A stretch of 64,000 nt of DNA, taken from assembly GCF_032854445.1 (NCBI RefSeq), contig NC_088296.1, positions 6,997,435 through 7,061,434 on the forward strand, written 5' to 3'. The notes beneath the pieces are model-generated. The model made no database searches and was not told the origin of the DNA. It saw only the letters and a list, made by a program, of their open reading frames with translations. The DNA comes from Liolophura sinensis (taxonomy: Eukaryota > Mollusca > Polyplacophora > Chitonida > Chitonidae). Position numbers and translations under genes: made by a program. Below, one piece after another: positions 37,153 to 49,400 of the stretch (positions within the stretch are counted from its first letter, which is position 1; each line of letters starts with the position of its first letter).

Positions 37153-37433
37153 GAGACCCACAATTTGATCCCAATGCTTTAGATGAAGGAACATTAGAGC
37201 CATACAGTCAAACAACTAGCCATCAAGATAGTACAACATTTCATTCATCAGCTCCCCCTTCATCCTCATCATCGTCTGTAGAGAACCACATCAATGGATC
37301 GTCTGCATCATCAGAAGTTAGTTACGACTATGTATTGGCTGCTATACACATATCCTCAGTGCCATGGTCACCACAGCTGGCCATGTACGAATCACAAGAA
37401 TTTCGGGAGCTCGCAACCAACGTGACGGATGAG
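37153..37433 (+). CDS. SEA module 1, exon a (linker plus SEA N-terminal part)
   Basis: The exon follows a pyrimidine tract ending TTTTCAG and ends GAG|GTAAGA. The first two bases complete a codon (phase 1) and the last codon is whole (phase 0). It encodes an acidic start, a Ser/Pro/Thr-rich linker, then VLAAIHISSVPW and ELATNVTDE, which open a SEA domain. The last motif recurs as ELATNLTEE, ELSTNITSE and NNNLTTE in modules 2-4. No Met suitable as a start is present, so this is an internal exon. Confidence 0.75.
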
Positions 37434-40400
37434 GTAAGAAATTGATCACTTTTGTTTTGATACTCATGTCTTTCATTGGTTGCTAGGATACACCAGGTAC
37501 GGGCTCAATCCCTACCTTGGATAAGGATTTTGTGCATTCACAACACTCACTGTTTGTCGGGGGCCTTGGTGACAATATAAAGTCGTCATTGACACAGATA
37601 TGATCATCTGCGGGGAATCTTAATGTTCTTTGATGTCCATTTTTCTTCCACCAGTATATGGTGTTCATATTATCTCTACACTACATGTGAGAAAGTCTGT
37701 CAGTAAATTGACAAAAGTTAGTGGTTTTACAGCAGGCACTCATATAAGTGAGAAACTCTTGAGTGTTAAAGTTCCAATCATATAACTAAATAGTCTTGAC
37801 AAGCTTACATTATAAATGTCACCATTTGTCACCATCAGACATTGTACGCTAATCTTCATGGTTCCAGTAAGCTAAATTAGGCACTAGTGTCATGTATACA
37901 AATTTATTTTTAAATTTTAGAAGCGAAATTTTGATACTGGGATTTTTTAGCTTTTTTCTTCTGAATTTATGACTTGCTATCATAATATTTTGACAGTGTT
38001 TTGTGAAATTTTAAATATTATGAATTTGTTGTTTCATTTACATCTTTCTAATGTGGCAAATTGTAATGGATCTATCATTCTTCTTTTAGGTGGAGTGTGT
38101 TTTTAGAAAATCTGCTATTAATGACAGTGTAGTGAATGTGATGATTAACGGGTTCAGGTAAGTACCAGTTATCTCCCCTGAAAGGAAAGAAGGATATTTA
38201 AAAATAATGTTTGTATAATGGGTATTTGGTACCATTTCGTGGAACATTTGATATATTTTGTAGTTGAAAAACTTGTTCTAAATGAAGACATGATGCATGT
38301 CTATTAATTTCATCACAATTCGGCAAATGGAAAAGATAGGCATTTAAAGAAATTAACTTTAAAATTAAATCCAAAGGAGAAAAAAAGATTTTATCAAAAT
38401 CCCAATTAAAACTAGTAGAAGAAGGATGATTTCAGAAAGGGATTTTAGTTTGAAACTGACACAGTCTCAAATAAAGATGCATGTGTTATGATAGGAACCA
38501 TGTACCTTATAGTTATCTGCATATAGAGCTATAGGGTTGATTCTTAGTTGCATAGCCTTTATTGGCCTATTGTTTTGTGCATGATGAAATTACTCCTTTT
38601 ATCCGATTGTGAGAGCTCTATTTGATCTCAGAAATGTGCATTGAGGTTTTCCTAGAAGGCAGGATTCTATTCTATTTCTAAAAATACAGGGTCTGGCACC
38701 AGAAATTATATGTCATGACCTTTAATATTTGCTTTGAAATTTGCACTTTTATGAGCGAATTTTGAAGGGAGATACAGTACATAGAGAAGATAGGATCAAT
38801 AATCAGAGAATTGCTAATCTAGAAATTTCTAATTTCTTTTTCTTTTAAGTTTTTTAACCTATGAATGGTTGATGTATCCCTTGCCAGTTTCCTTCCCACC
38901 TGTCCATGCTGCCGGAAGTCATGCAAATGAAATAAATAAATAAATTGTGTGTTTTTCAGAACTATGGTGAGGGTGTTATTGTACAATTCACTGTCATGTT
39001 GAACCCGGCTAACAGAGTATCAGCAGAACGTTTGGAGGAAGTGTTCGTGAATCACACTGGGGTAGCGAGAGTTTAGGAGATTTCACGATCGACCCTGCCT
39101 TCACTTCATTCTCTGGTAAGAGTACCAGGCGTAAATTAAAAGCTGTTGGTTTCGGGTATCTCCCAACTAAACAGCCACCCTATCGAAAAGTTGTTGGTTT
39201 CGGATATCCCCCCAACTTACATGTACCAACTAAACAGCCACCGTATCCAAAAAGTTGTTGGTTTTGGATATCCCCCAACGTACACGTACCCACTAAACAG
39301 CCACCCCTATCCAAAAAGGTGTTGGTTTCGGATATTCCCCAACCTACATGTACCAACTAAACAGCCACCCATCCAAAAAGTTGTTGGTTTTGGATATACC
39401 CCAACCTACATGTACCAACTAAACAGCCACCCTATCCAAAAAGTTGTTGGTTTTGGATATCCCCTAACTTACATGTACTAACTAAACAGCCACCCTATCC
39501 AAAAAGTTGTTGGTTTTGGATATCCTCCAACCTACATGTACCAACTAAACAGCCACCCTATCGAAAAAGTTGTTGGTTTCGGATATCCCCCAACCTACAT
39601 GTACCAACTAAACAGCCACCCTATCGAAAAAGTTGTTGGTTTCGGATATCCCCCAATCTACACGTACCAACTAAACAGCCACCCTATCCAAAAAGTTGTT
39701 GGTTTCGGATGTCCCCAACCTACATGTACCAACTAACAGCCACCCTATCCAAAAAGTTGTTGGTTTTGGATATCCCCCAACTTACATGTACCCACTAAAC
39801 AGCCACCCTATCCAAAAAGTTGTTGGATAGGGATATCCCCCAACCTACATGTACCAACTAAACAGCCACCCTATCCAAAAAGTTGTTGGTTTCGGATATC
39901 CCCCAACCTACATGTACCAACTAAACAGCCACCCTATCCAAAAAGTGTTGGTTTCAGATATCCCCCCAACCTACATGTACCAACTAAACAGCCATCCTAT
40001 CCAAAAAGTTGTTGGTTTCGGATATCCCCCAACCTACATGTACCAACTAAACAGCCACCCTATCCAAAAAGTTGTTTGTTTCGGATATCCCCCAACCTAC
40101 ATGTACCAAATAAATAGCCATCCTGTCCAAAAAGTTGTTGGGTTCAGATATCCCCCAACCTACATGTACCAACTAAACAGCCACCCTATCCAAAAAGTTG
40201 TTGGTATCGAGAATCCCCCAACCTACATATACCAACTAAACAGCCACCCATCCAAAAAGTTGTTGGTTTCGGATATCCCCCAACCTACATGTACCAACTA
40301 AACAGCCACCCTATCCAAAAAGTTGTTGGGTTCAGATATCCCCCCAACCTACATGTGCCAACTAAACAGCCACCCTGTCCAAAAAATTGTTGGTTTTGGA

Positions 40401-43400
40401 TATCCCCCAACCTACATGTACCAACTAAACAGCCACCCTATCCAAAAAGTTGTTGGTTTTGAATATCCCCCCAACCTACATGTGCCAACTAAACAGCCAC
40501 CCTGTCCAAAATTTTTTTTATTTGAAGCTTGCTGAAGATGGTATTTTGTTCATTAAATGAGAATGGAAATGTGTGTAAATTAATTTCAAAAGTTTTGAAA
40601 GATTATTAATTTTTTTGTGTAGGTATTACTGAATATGGTTATTGAAGTACTTGAGAGAATATCTGGGTCATAAAGTTGTTTGAATAGGAAATTGGGTGGT
40701 GCCCGATAAAACCCCTTTACCTTTGGTACATGTAGTTTAATTGCTTTGCGCTGCGATATTACATGTATATCACATTTTTATTACATTACAACGTATGTGT
40801 TATGTGTACTTGTGTGTGAAAGGCCCGAAAAAAAAAAAAAAACAGCAAAAAAGGGGCATGTTGCTTATAGACTTTAAAATTGCAGGTAATTTAACAAATA
40901 CCTTGATCATCAGCCTTGAAGAAGTGAAATATTCTTGAGTAGAGTATAAAACACCTATCAACTAAATAAATTAGTATAACATCCTTGTGAACCAAGGATG
41001 TGGATCAGCCTTGACTCTGCTTAGGCCAGACAGCTGGTAACACTGCATTTCAACTCAAGTTTAGCTTTTTTCAAGTGATGTCCTTCACAAATTAAAAGCA
41101 ATTTTAATATTAATTTTAAATCTTGCCTTTCTCAGCTCCAGGTACACCAGTTACTATTCCTGTAACATCCCAACATCTGCAGCGCAAGAAAACACAACTG
41201 TAACAGAGTCGGCCACAACAAGGATGACACAGGTGACCTCTAGGACAACAGCCATGCCCGTTACATCCACCGATCCCTTAGAGCCGTTGACGTCTGCAAC
41301 TACAACGCTCCAGGCTGGCACACCGATGACAGACACTACTGTGTCACAAGCAACACCGGAGGCACTTTTGTTCAATTACGTCGTAGCAAGCTGAGGATTG
41401 TCTCCCTTATTTGGATTCCAGATTATGCCAATCAGTCATCACCGTTGTTTCAAGAATTGGCAACAAATTTGACAGAGGAGGTAAGATATTGCTGAATTCT
41501 GATACAGAATTTTATTAGCCTCAGTTTGAATTCTGCAACATCTGCGGGGGCCTCCGTGGCTGAGCGGTTAGTGTGCCAGCGCGATGCAATGACTGAGGAG
41601 CCTCTCACCAAGGCAGTTATTGTGAGTTTAAGCTCAGATCATGCCAGCTTGATTTCCGGTCATAAGTCGTACAGATGACTTAACAAAGATCTTGTGTGCC
41701 GCGACATAATTATAATTGGTCATTTATCTGGTGAGCAAAAAAATATTATATAATTACGTATTATTACATATTACAAAAAAAAAAACAAAAACATAATTAA
41801 CACTTTGAAAGTGGTGTCAGTGTTTTTTACTTTTTTTTTTCTAAGTAAAATTTTTTTGCTAACTGTCAGACCATGTCGCTTTTAAATTTAAAACTTCAAA
41901 TGTTTTTATGATGTTTGATTAATTTCGTATCAAAATAACTATAATAATAATTGACATCAAAGTGCCATTTATGTTCTTCTTAAAATGCATGTTTACAGGC
42001 AAATCTTGAGCTGAAATACAGTGTGTATCTATGCTTTTGCCAGCATTTATTTGTCTGTGTGTCTGTGTGTCTGTATGCAACTTTATAGAAAATGTTATGT
42101 AATTGGAGGAAATTTTGTGCACAGGTTGCAAGGGCCATAGGACCAGTATATTACATTTTTTGTTGGGGTCATTTTGAATTTATATTTCCCTCTAATTTTA
42201 TTAAAACCTCAGGCACAACTTTTAAAATGCATTTGAAGATGTAGTCTTTGGGTCTTGTTCACCCTCGAAAGTGATAAGGCTTCATGGTTTTTCTGGTACC
42301 ATTTATCCACATCAGAACACCCATTTTGTGTTTTTTTTTGCTTTTCTTTCTTATCTGCAGCAAACTACTCTGCCTGTCTTGGACATTCTATCATTTACAT
42401 TGGCTGCCTACTCAGCAGTAGTGATTTTAGAAAGGTGCTTTTGAGAGGTCTTTGGAAAATGATATCATCCTGGGAAAATGTAATTTTTGGCACAGGGATA
42501 ATATCTCATGAAATTTATTTGCCTCCAAAAATGCTCTTTTGTGGTGGAATTTTTTGGTCATATTATTATTATTGCCCAGTTTTGTGGTAAAGCATCAGTT
42601 GAATAGACAAACCTAGCTCCTATTAAAAGATTATTGATGTATCAGATGTTTTACACTGTACTCAAGAATATTTCACATATACGACGGCAGCCAGCATTAT
42701 GGTGGAGGGGAAACTGGCCTGGAGAAACCCACAACCATTCGTAGGTTGCTGGAGAACCTTTCCATGACGGGAGAGGAAGCCAGCATAAGCTGGACTTGAC
42801 CTCACGGCAACCACATTGGTAGGAGGCTCCTGAGTCATCGTATTAAAAGAACAATTTCCTCACCTTCTACAGACAAAGGGATAATAATCTGCATTTTTGT
42901 CCAATTTCTTAATAATTCAGATTTGTTAAAAAAAAAAACTTTCAACCTGTATCACCAACCAAAATTGAGTGGACTGGTCCTAAGCCCAAGGCCAACCTCT
43001 GTACAAAACGTCTGTACAAAATCTGTTAAGTTGGGGACTGACAAACAGCATAGGGCTGGAAAGCTGCATATATATGTACAAGTACAGCCAAATAAATGCG
43101 AAATAGCTGAATCCACAAGTCTGTCTTGACCGACTTAAATGAAATTCTAACATGTCCTTCTTCTACAGAGCAGAAATATTTACTTTTTTAAAAATCTGGT
43201 AGACTGTGTAGACTTTAATTGCTCCATGTACAAAGTTTACTTATATATGCGTATGTGTATAAAGAGGTAAGGTTTAACATATGTATTGTAAACAGTGTCA
43301 TGCTTCATGTAGGTACAAAGATTGTTGGTGTCATGTCTGGTGTCACACTACTGTGATGCGTTGGAGTGAGGGGTGTCATGTCTGGTGTCACACTACTGTG

Positions 43401-46400
43401 ACTTGGTGGAGTTAGGGGGTGTCATGTCTGGTGTCTTACTACTGTGATGTGGTGTGGTGGGGTCTTGTCTAGTGTCACACTGGTGTGACCTGGTGGGGTG
43501 GAGTCATGCCTGGTGTCACACTACTGTGATGGGGTGGGGTGGTGTTATGTCTGGTGTCACACTACTGTGATGTGGTGGAGTGAGGGATGTCATGTCTGGT
43601 GTCTTACTACTGTGATGTTGTGTGGTGGGGTCATGTCTGATGTAACACTACTTTGATGTGTTGGGTTGGAAGGTGGGGGGGAAGCGGGGTCATATTTCCA
43701 GAGATTGATTAGAGACTTTTGTCTGGTATCGTAGACTGTAATTGAGAGGTGTTATGTCTGGTGTCAGACTGATATGAATGGGTGTGGTGTCCTGTCTGGT
43801 GTCAGGGTGTTTTAACTGGTCGTGGTGTCCTTGTCATTATGTGCAAGTTGAGACATACAAGGACATTTGCACTATTTTACAGTGTAGGAACAAACCAATG
43901 GTGATTGTTTATGCTGACTTATGTCTGACTATTGTATTTGTTTTACTTGCAGTTGGAATGCGTATTTCGAGAATCAGCGATTAATGAACACGTGGACAGA
44001 GTGTACATCACAAGTTTCAGGTTAGATTTTTTTGTATGTGTGTTACCCAAGTTTACTCAGTATTGTACCATAACGTTTGTACATTTTGAAATTTTCATTG
44101 GTTTTATTTAGTTATCACTGGTCAGTATTACTGTAACAATGGGCACTTTAATATTAAAGGGTCCAGCCGTACATGGGAAGGTTTGCAAGGAACCTGCGGA
44201 TGGTTGTGAGTTTCCTCCGGGCTCTGCCCGGTTTCCTCCCACCATAATGCTGGCCACCATCGTATAAGTGAAATATTCTTGAGTACGGCGTAACACACCA
44301 ATCAAATTAATAAATAAATAAATAAATTATTGTTAAATGGTATCTTCCTCTCCGGATGTGTGTGAGAATGTCTGTCAGCAACCTGCACTATATGGGTTTC
44401 CGAAGCCCATTTCTTCCCATAATAATGCTAGTCATCGCTGTATAAGTGAAATATGATTGAGTAGGGCATAAAAAAATTCTAAACAGTATGAGTCTTGTCC
44501 ACTAGCCATGATGCTGTGGGTAAGTCTTCCTTGTATAAGTCCACTAGCCATGATACTGTGGGTAAATCTTTCTTGTATAAGTCCACTAGCCATGGAGGCT
44601 GTAGGTAAATCTTTCTTGTATAAGTCCACTAGCCATGAGGGCTGTAGGTAAATCTTTCTTGTATAAGTCCACTAGCCATGAGGGCTGTAGGTAAATCTTT
44701 CTTGTATAAGTCCAGTAGCCATGAGGGCCGTAGGTAAATCTTTCTTGTATAAGTCCACTAGCCATGAAGGCTGTAGGTAAATCTTTCTTGTAAAAGTCCA
44801 CTAGCCATGGTTGTAGGTAAATCTTTCATGTATAAGTCCACTAGCCATGAGGGCTGTAGGTAAATCTTTCTTGTATAAGTCCACTAGCCATGAGGGCTGT
44901 AGGTAAATCTTTCTTGTATAAGTCCACTAGCCATGAGGGCCGTAGGTAAATCTTTCTTGTATAAGTCCACTAGCCATGAAGGCTGTAGGTAAATCTTTCT
45001 TGTAAAAGTCCACTAGCCATGGTTGTAGGTAAATCTTTCATGTAAAAGTCCACTAGCCATGAAGGCTGTAGGTAAATCTTTTTTGTAAGTCCACTAGCCA
45101 TGGAGGGTGTAGGTAAATCTTTCTTGTATAAGTCCACTTAGCCATGAGGGCCGTAGGTAAATCTTTCTTGTATAAGTCCACTAGCCATGAAGGCTGTAGG
45201 TAAATCTTTCTTGTAAAAGTCCACTAGCCATGGTTATAGGTAAATCTTTCATGTATAAGTCCACTAGCCATGAGGGCTGTAGGTAAATCTTTCTTGTATA
45301 AGTCCACTAGCCATGAGGGCTGTAGGTAAATCTTTCTTGTATAAGTCCACTAGCCATGAGGGCCGTAGGTAAATCTTTCTTGTATAAGTCCACTAGCCAT
45401 GAAGGCTGTAGGTAAATCTTTCTTGTAAAAGTCCACTAGCCATGGTTGTAGGTAAATCTTTCATGTATAAGTCCACTAGCCAAGAAGGCTGTAGGTAAAT
45501 CTTTCTAGTATAAGTCCACTAGCCATGAAGGCTGTAGGTAAATCTTTCTTGTAAAAGTCCACTAGCCATGGTTGTAGGTAAATCTTTCATGTAAAAGTCC
45601 ACTAGCCATGAAGGCTGTAGGTAAATCTTTCTTGTATAAGTCCACTAGCCATGGAGGCTGTAGGTAAATCTTTCTTGTATAAGTCCACTAGCCATGAAGG
45701 CTGTGGATAAATCTCTCATGTAAAAGTCCACTAGATATGAAGACTGTAGGTAAATCTTTTTTGTAAAAGTCCACCTGTTTCTGTTTTAGCCCAGGGAGTA
45801 TCATAACTAACTACAACCTTGAGTTACATCCGGAGAAAGGTGTGACCTTGACCCAAGTGTCTGAAGCATTTAGCAATGCCACGCAGGATGGGAAGATGCT
45901 GGGGGGACTTGAGCTGGACACTGCAACATCCACTTTTGAAGGTGAGCATGAAACACAGAGGCGTGCAGCACCAGATTTCAATATTCTAGGCAAAAGAGCT
46001 TAAGACACGACTCTTCAAAACTCAGTTGATTGTTCTGAGTTGGACCCTTGCGAATGAGCATACAAAAAACCTTCGAATTTGAGGTGTGCTAGCAAACTAC
46101 CACACCTAGTGCACTCCTAAAACAAAGTCTCGGTGTGCTAGTACGACACCTGACAAAATCAAAGCTCAGGGGAGAATGAGTTTAGGTGTGCATGTCACGC
46201 TTGATTCAATTCCTGGGTCCGGTCTCTTGAGGCTAACTTAGTGTTAAGTTGCCCTTAGCTAGGTGCACTTTATATCTCTGTAACGTATGTTGTCATGGTA
46301 GTTAAGGGCAAACCGGCCCCTGGTCTTTTTCATGGGCTGTGAAGGTCACACACCTGCTCTAAAAACAAAGATGAAGTCCTACTTACAATGTTATATTCAT

Positions 46401-49400
46401 CAGCTCTACTCAGCTGGTCGTACCAACTTGAACCCTGGAGCTGCCTATGTGGGTTTGACTTTCAGGTTGAACTACAGCTCCAATTTCGGTTGACGAATCG
46501 TTATTGTGCATGCATTGTACATGTGTTCTTACAACTCGATTCCACACCTCGGTTTAGTTGTGTTGGGTTTTTAATCATGACCAGTTTCTTTCATCCACAA
46601 ACCTCACCACCATCGTTTAGGTGAAAATCTTTAGTGTGGGATATTAACAGTGCAGTAAATATAAGCAGAATATTGCCCAGTGTTTAGATGTTTAATGGTC
46701 TAATTGTTGTTTCTTGAAGAAATATATATTACGAAAAAAAAAAAAAAAAACTCAAAAAACAAGTTGATTCTCATAAATATTTTTGTATTTTTGTCAGCTG
46801 CTCCAGTTCCTGTTACAACAACAACGACAACCACAAAAGCAACCACGGTCAGCCCTCGTTCTACAACATTGACATCCCTGTCAACTTCCTCAGCGGTGAA
46901 GACAACAGCGAGTGTTTCCTCTCCTCGCAATGAAACAACAGTTTCTGTTCCACCAACCCAACCTATTACAACAGTTTCAAGTCGTATGAATGAAACTTTA
47001 ACTACAGTGCCAGTTGTAGTGACAACGGCAAATGTTACAGGAGTGTACAATGCAACAACAGAATTGGTGCAGCCAACAAGGCCAGCTGAAACTACTGTAG
47101 CGAACATTACCGAAATGTACAATGCAACAACAGAATTGGTGCAGCCAACAAGGCCAGCCGAAACAACTGTAGCGAACGTTACAGAAATGTACAATGCAAC
47201 AACAGAATCTGTGCAGCCAACAAGGCCAGCTGAAACTACTGTAGCGAATGTTACAGAAATGTACAATGCAACAACAGAATCTGTGCAGCCAACAAGGCCA
47301 GCCGAAACTACTGTAGCGAACGTCACTGAAATGTACAATGCAACAACAGAATCTGTGCAGCCAACAAGGCCAGCCGAAACTACTGTAGCGAACGTTACAG
47401 ACATGTACAATGCAACAACAGAATCTGTGCAGCCAACAAGGCCAGCCGAAACTACTGTAGCGAACGTTACAGAAATGTACAATGCAACAACAGAATTTGT
47501 GCAGCCAACAAGGCCAGTCGAAACTACTGTAGCGAACGTTACAGAAATGTACAATGCAACAACAGAATTTGTGCAGCCAACAAGGCCAGCCGAAACTACT
47601 GTAGCGAACGTTACAGAAATGTACAATGCAACAACAGAATCTGAGCAGCCAACAAGGCCAGTCGAAACTACTGTAGCGAACGTTACAGAAATGTACAATG
47701 CAACAACAGAATCTGTGCAGCCAACAAGACCAGCCGAAACTACTGTAGCGAACGTCACTGAAATGTACAATGCAACAACAGAATCTGTGCAACCAACAAG
47801 GCCAGCCGAAACTACTGTAGCAAACGTTACAGACATGTACAATGCAACAACAGAATTGGTGCAGCCAACAAGGCCAGCCGAAACTACTGTAGCGAACATT
47901 ACAGAAATGTACAATGCAACAACAGAATTTGTGCAGCCAACGAGGCCAGTCGAAACAACTGTAGCGAACGTTACAGAAATGTACAATGCAACAACAGAAT
48001 TTGTGCAGCCAACGAGGCCAGCCGAAACAACTGTAGCGAACGTTACAGAAATGTACAATGCAACAACAGAATCTGAGCAGCCAACAAGGCCAGCTGAAAC
48101 TACTGTAGCAAACGTTACAGAAATGTACAATGCAACAACAGAATCTGTGCAGCCAACAAGGCCAGTCGAAACTACTGTAGCGAACGTTACAGAAATGTAC
48201 AATGCAACAACAGAATTTGTGCAGCCAACGAGGCCAGTTGAAGCAACAACAGTAGAAATTCCTGTGTATGAACGATATCCGTATGACTCCTTACGCATTG
48301 AGATTGAGATAATTTCATTGGAATGGCAAGCAGAATATGCAGTCGACAACTCCACGCAGTACAGGGAATTGTCGACCAATATAACGTCAGAGGTGAGTAC
48401 ACTGTTGAGTAAAGTGGACAATTTCACAAAGTTTTGAGTTCAGTCAAAATTTAAAACCTCGTCAAAATGCTTAATTTTTGGTACAGGAAGCTGAAATTTG
48501 GACACATTTGCCTTAAAATAACATTTATGAGATTGACAAAATTATTGATTTCTAGAACACAGAAATAAACCCTGAAGATGTATTTTAATTTATTCCTCAA
48601 CCTATGCAGTGTGAAATTTGTCCTTTTTATATTTGATGTAAAATTCGTGTTTTTTTTAACCTGCCAGAATAATGAAACATAAATCTCCTGCTTACTTACT
48701 TGTACGCTATTTCATCTGATACGGTTGAGTTTAATACTTCTATCAGAATTTTTTTGATGATGGCCTGATGGAAACCATATTGATTTACCAAAACCTACAG
48801 GGTTAAAGGTGGGCCAAAATTTTGTAAATGAGGTCGCTGTGAGTTCGTCCAGCTCAAGTTGGCTTCATCTCCGGCTATACGCTTGAAGGTCTGCCAGTAA
48901 CCTGCAGATGGCTTTGCTCGGTTTCCACTCACCATAATGCTGTCTGCCGTCGTAGAAGTGAAATATTCTTGAGTACGGCGTAAAACATCAATCAAAAAAA
49001 TAAATAAACAAATAGCAGGGGATGGGTGTTGTAAATAACCAGAAATTGTTTGGTGAAGAAAAATCTGCTTAAAAACACTTTTAAGTTTTTCCGGAGTTTC
49101 TATGATTATTCATTTTGTTACCCTCTATGTTTTCCAGCTTGAAAGCATTTTTCGGAAATCAGATGTCAGTGAAAGTGTGGATGAGATTTTCATCACCAGT
49201 TTCAGGTAAGCTCTCGTTCTTGTCATTTATGAATGCAACAACCTGCACATATTTCTAAATTCAAGCTTTTAAGAAATTGTCAAATGTGAGAGTCTGAATG
49301 TGTTACGTGTTAATGAGAAACTGGGAGTCTCTAGTGTGAGAAACTGTTGTCTTTAATGTGAGAAACTGAATGTGTCTGTGGTGTGAGAAATTGAATGTGT

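Noticed and set aside
39146-40535. Plus-strand frames with a repeated YQLNSHPIQKVVGFGYPPT peptide
   Set aside because: The 63-bp unit keeps frames open but indels break them often. The array lies inside an intron whose flanking exons match the module pattern.
46700-48427. Minus-strand 575-codon frame opposite the module 3 exon
   Set aside because: The repeat on the plus strand has splice sites, sequons and a SEA start. The minus frame only mirrors the 72-bp unit.
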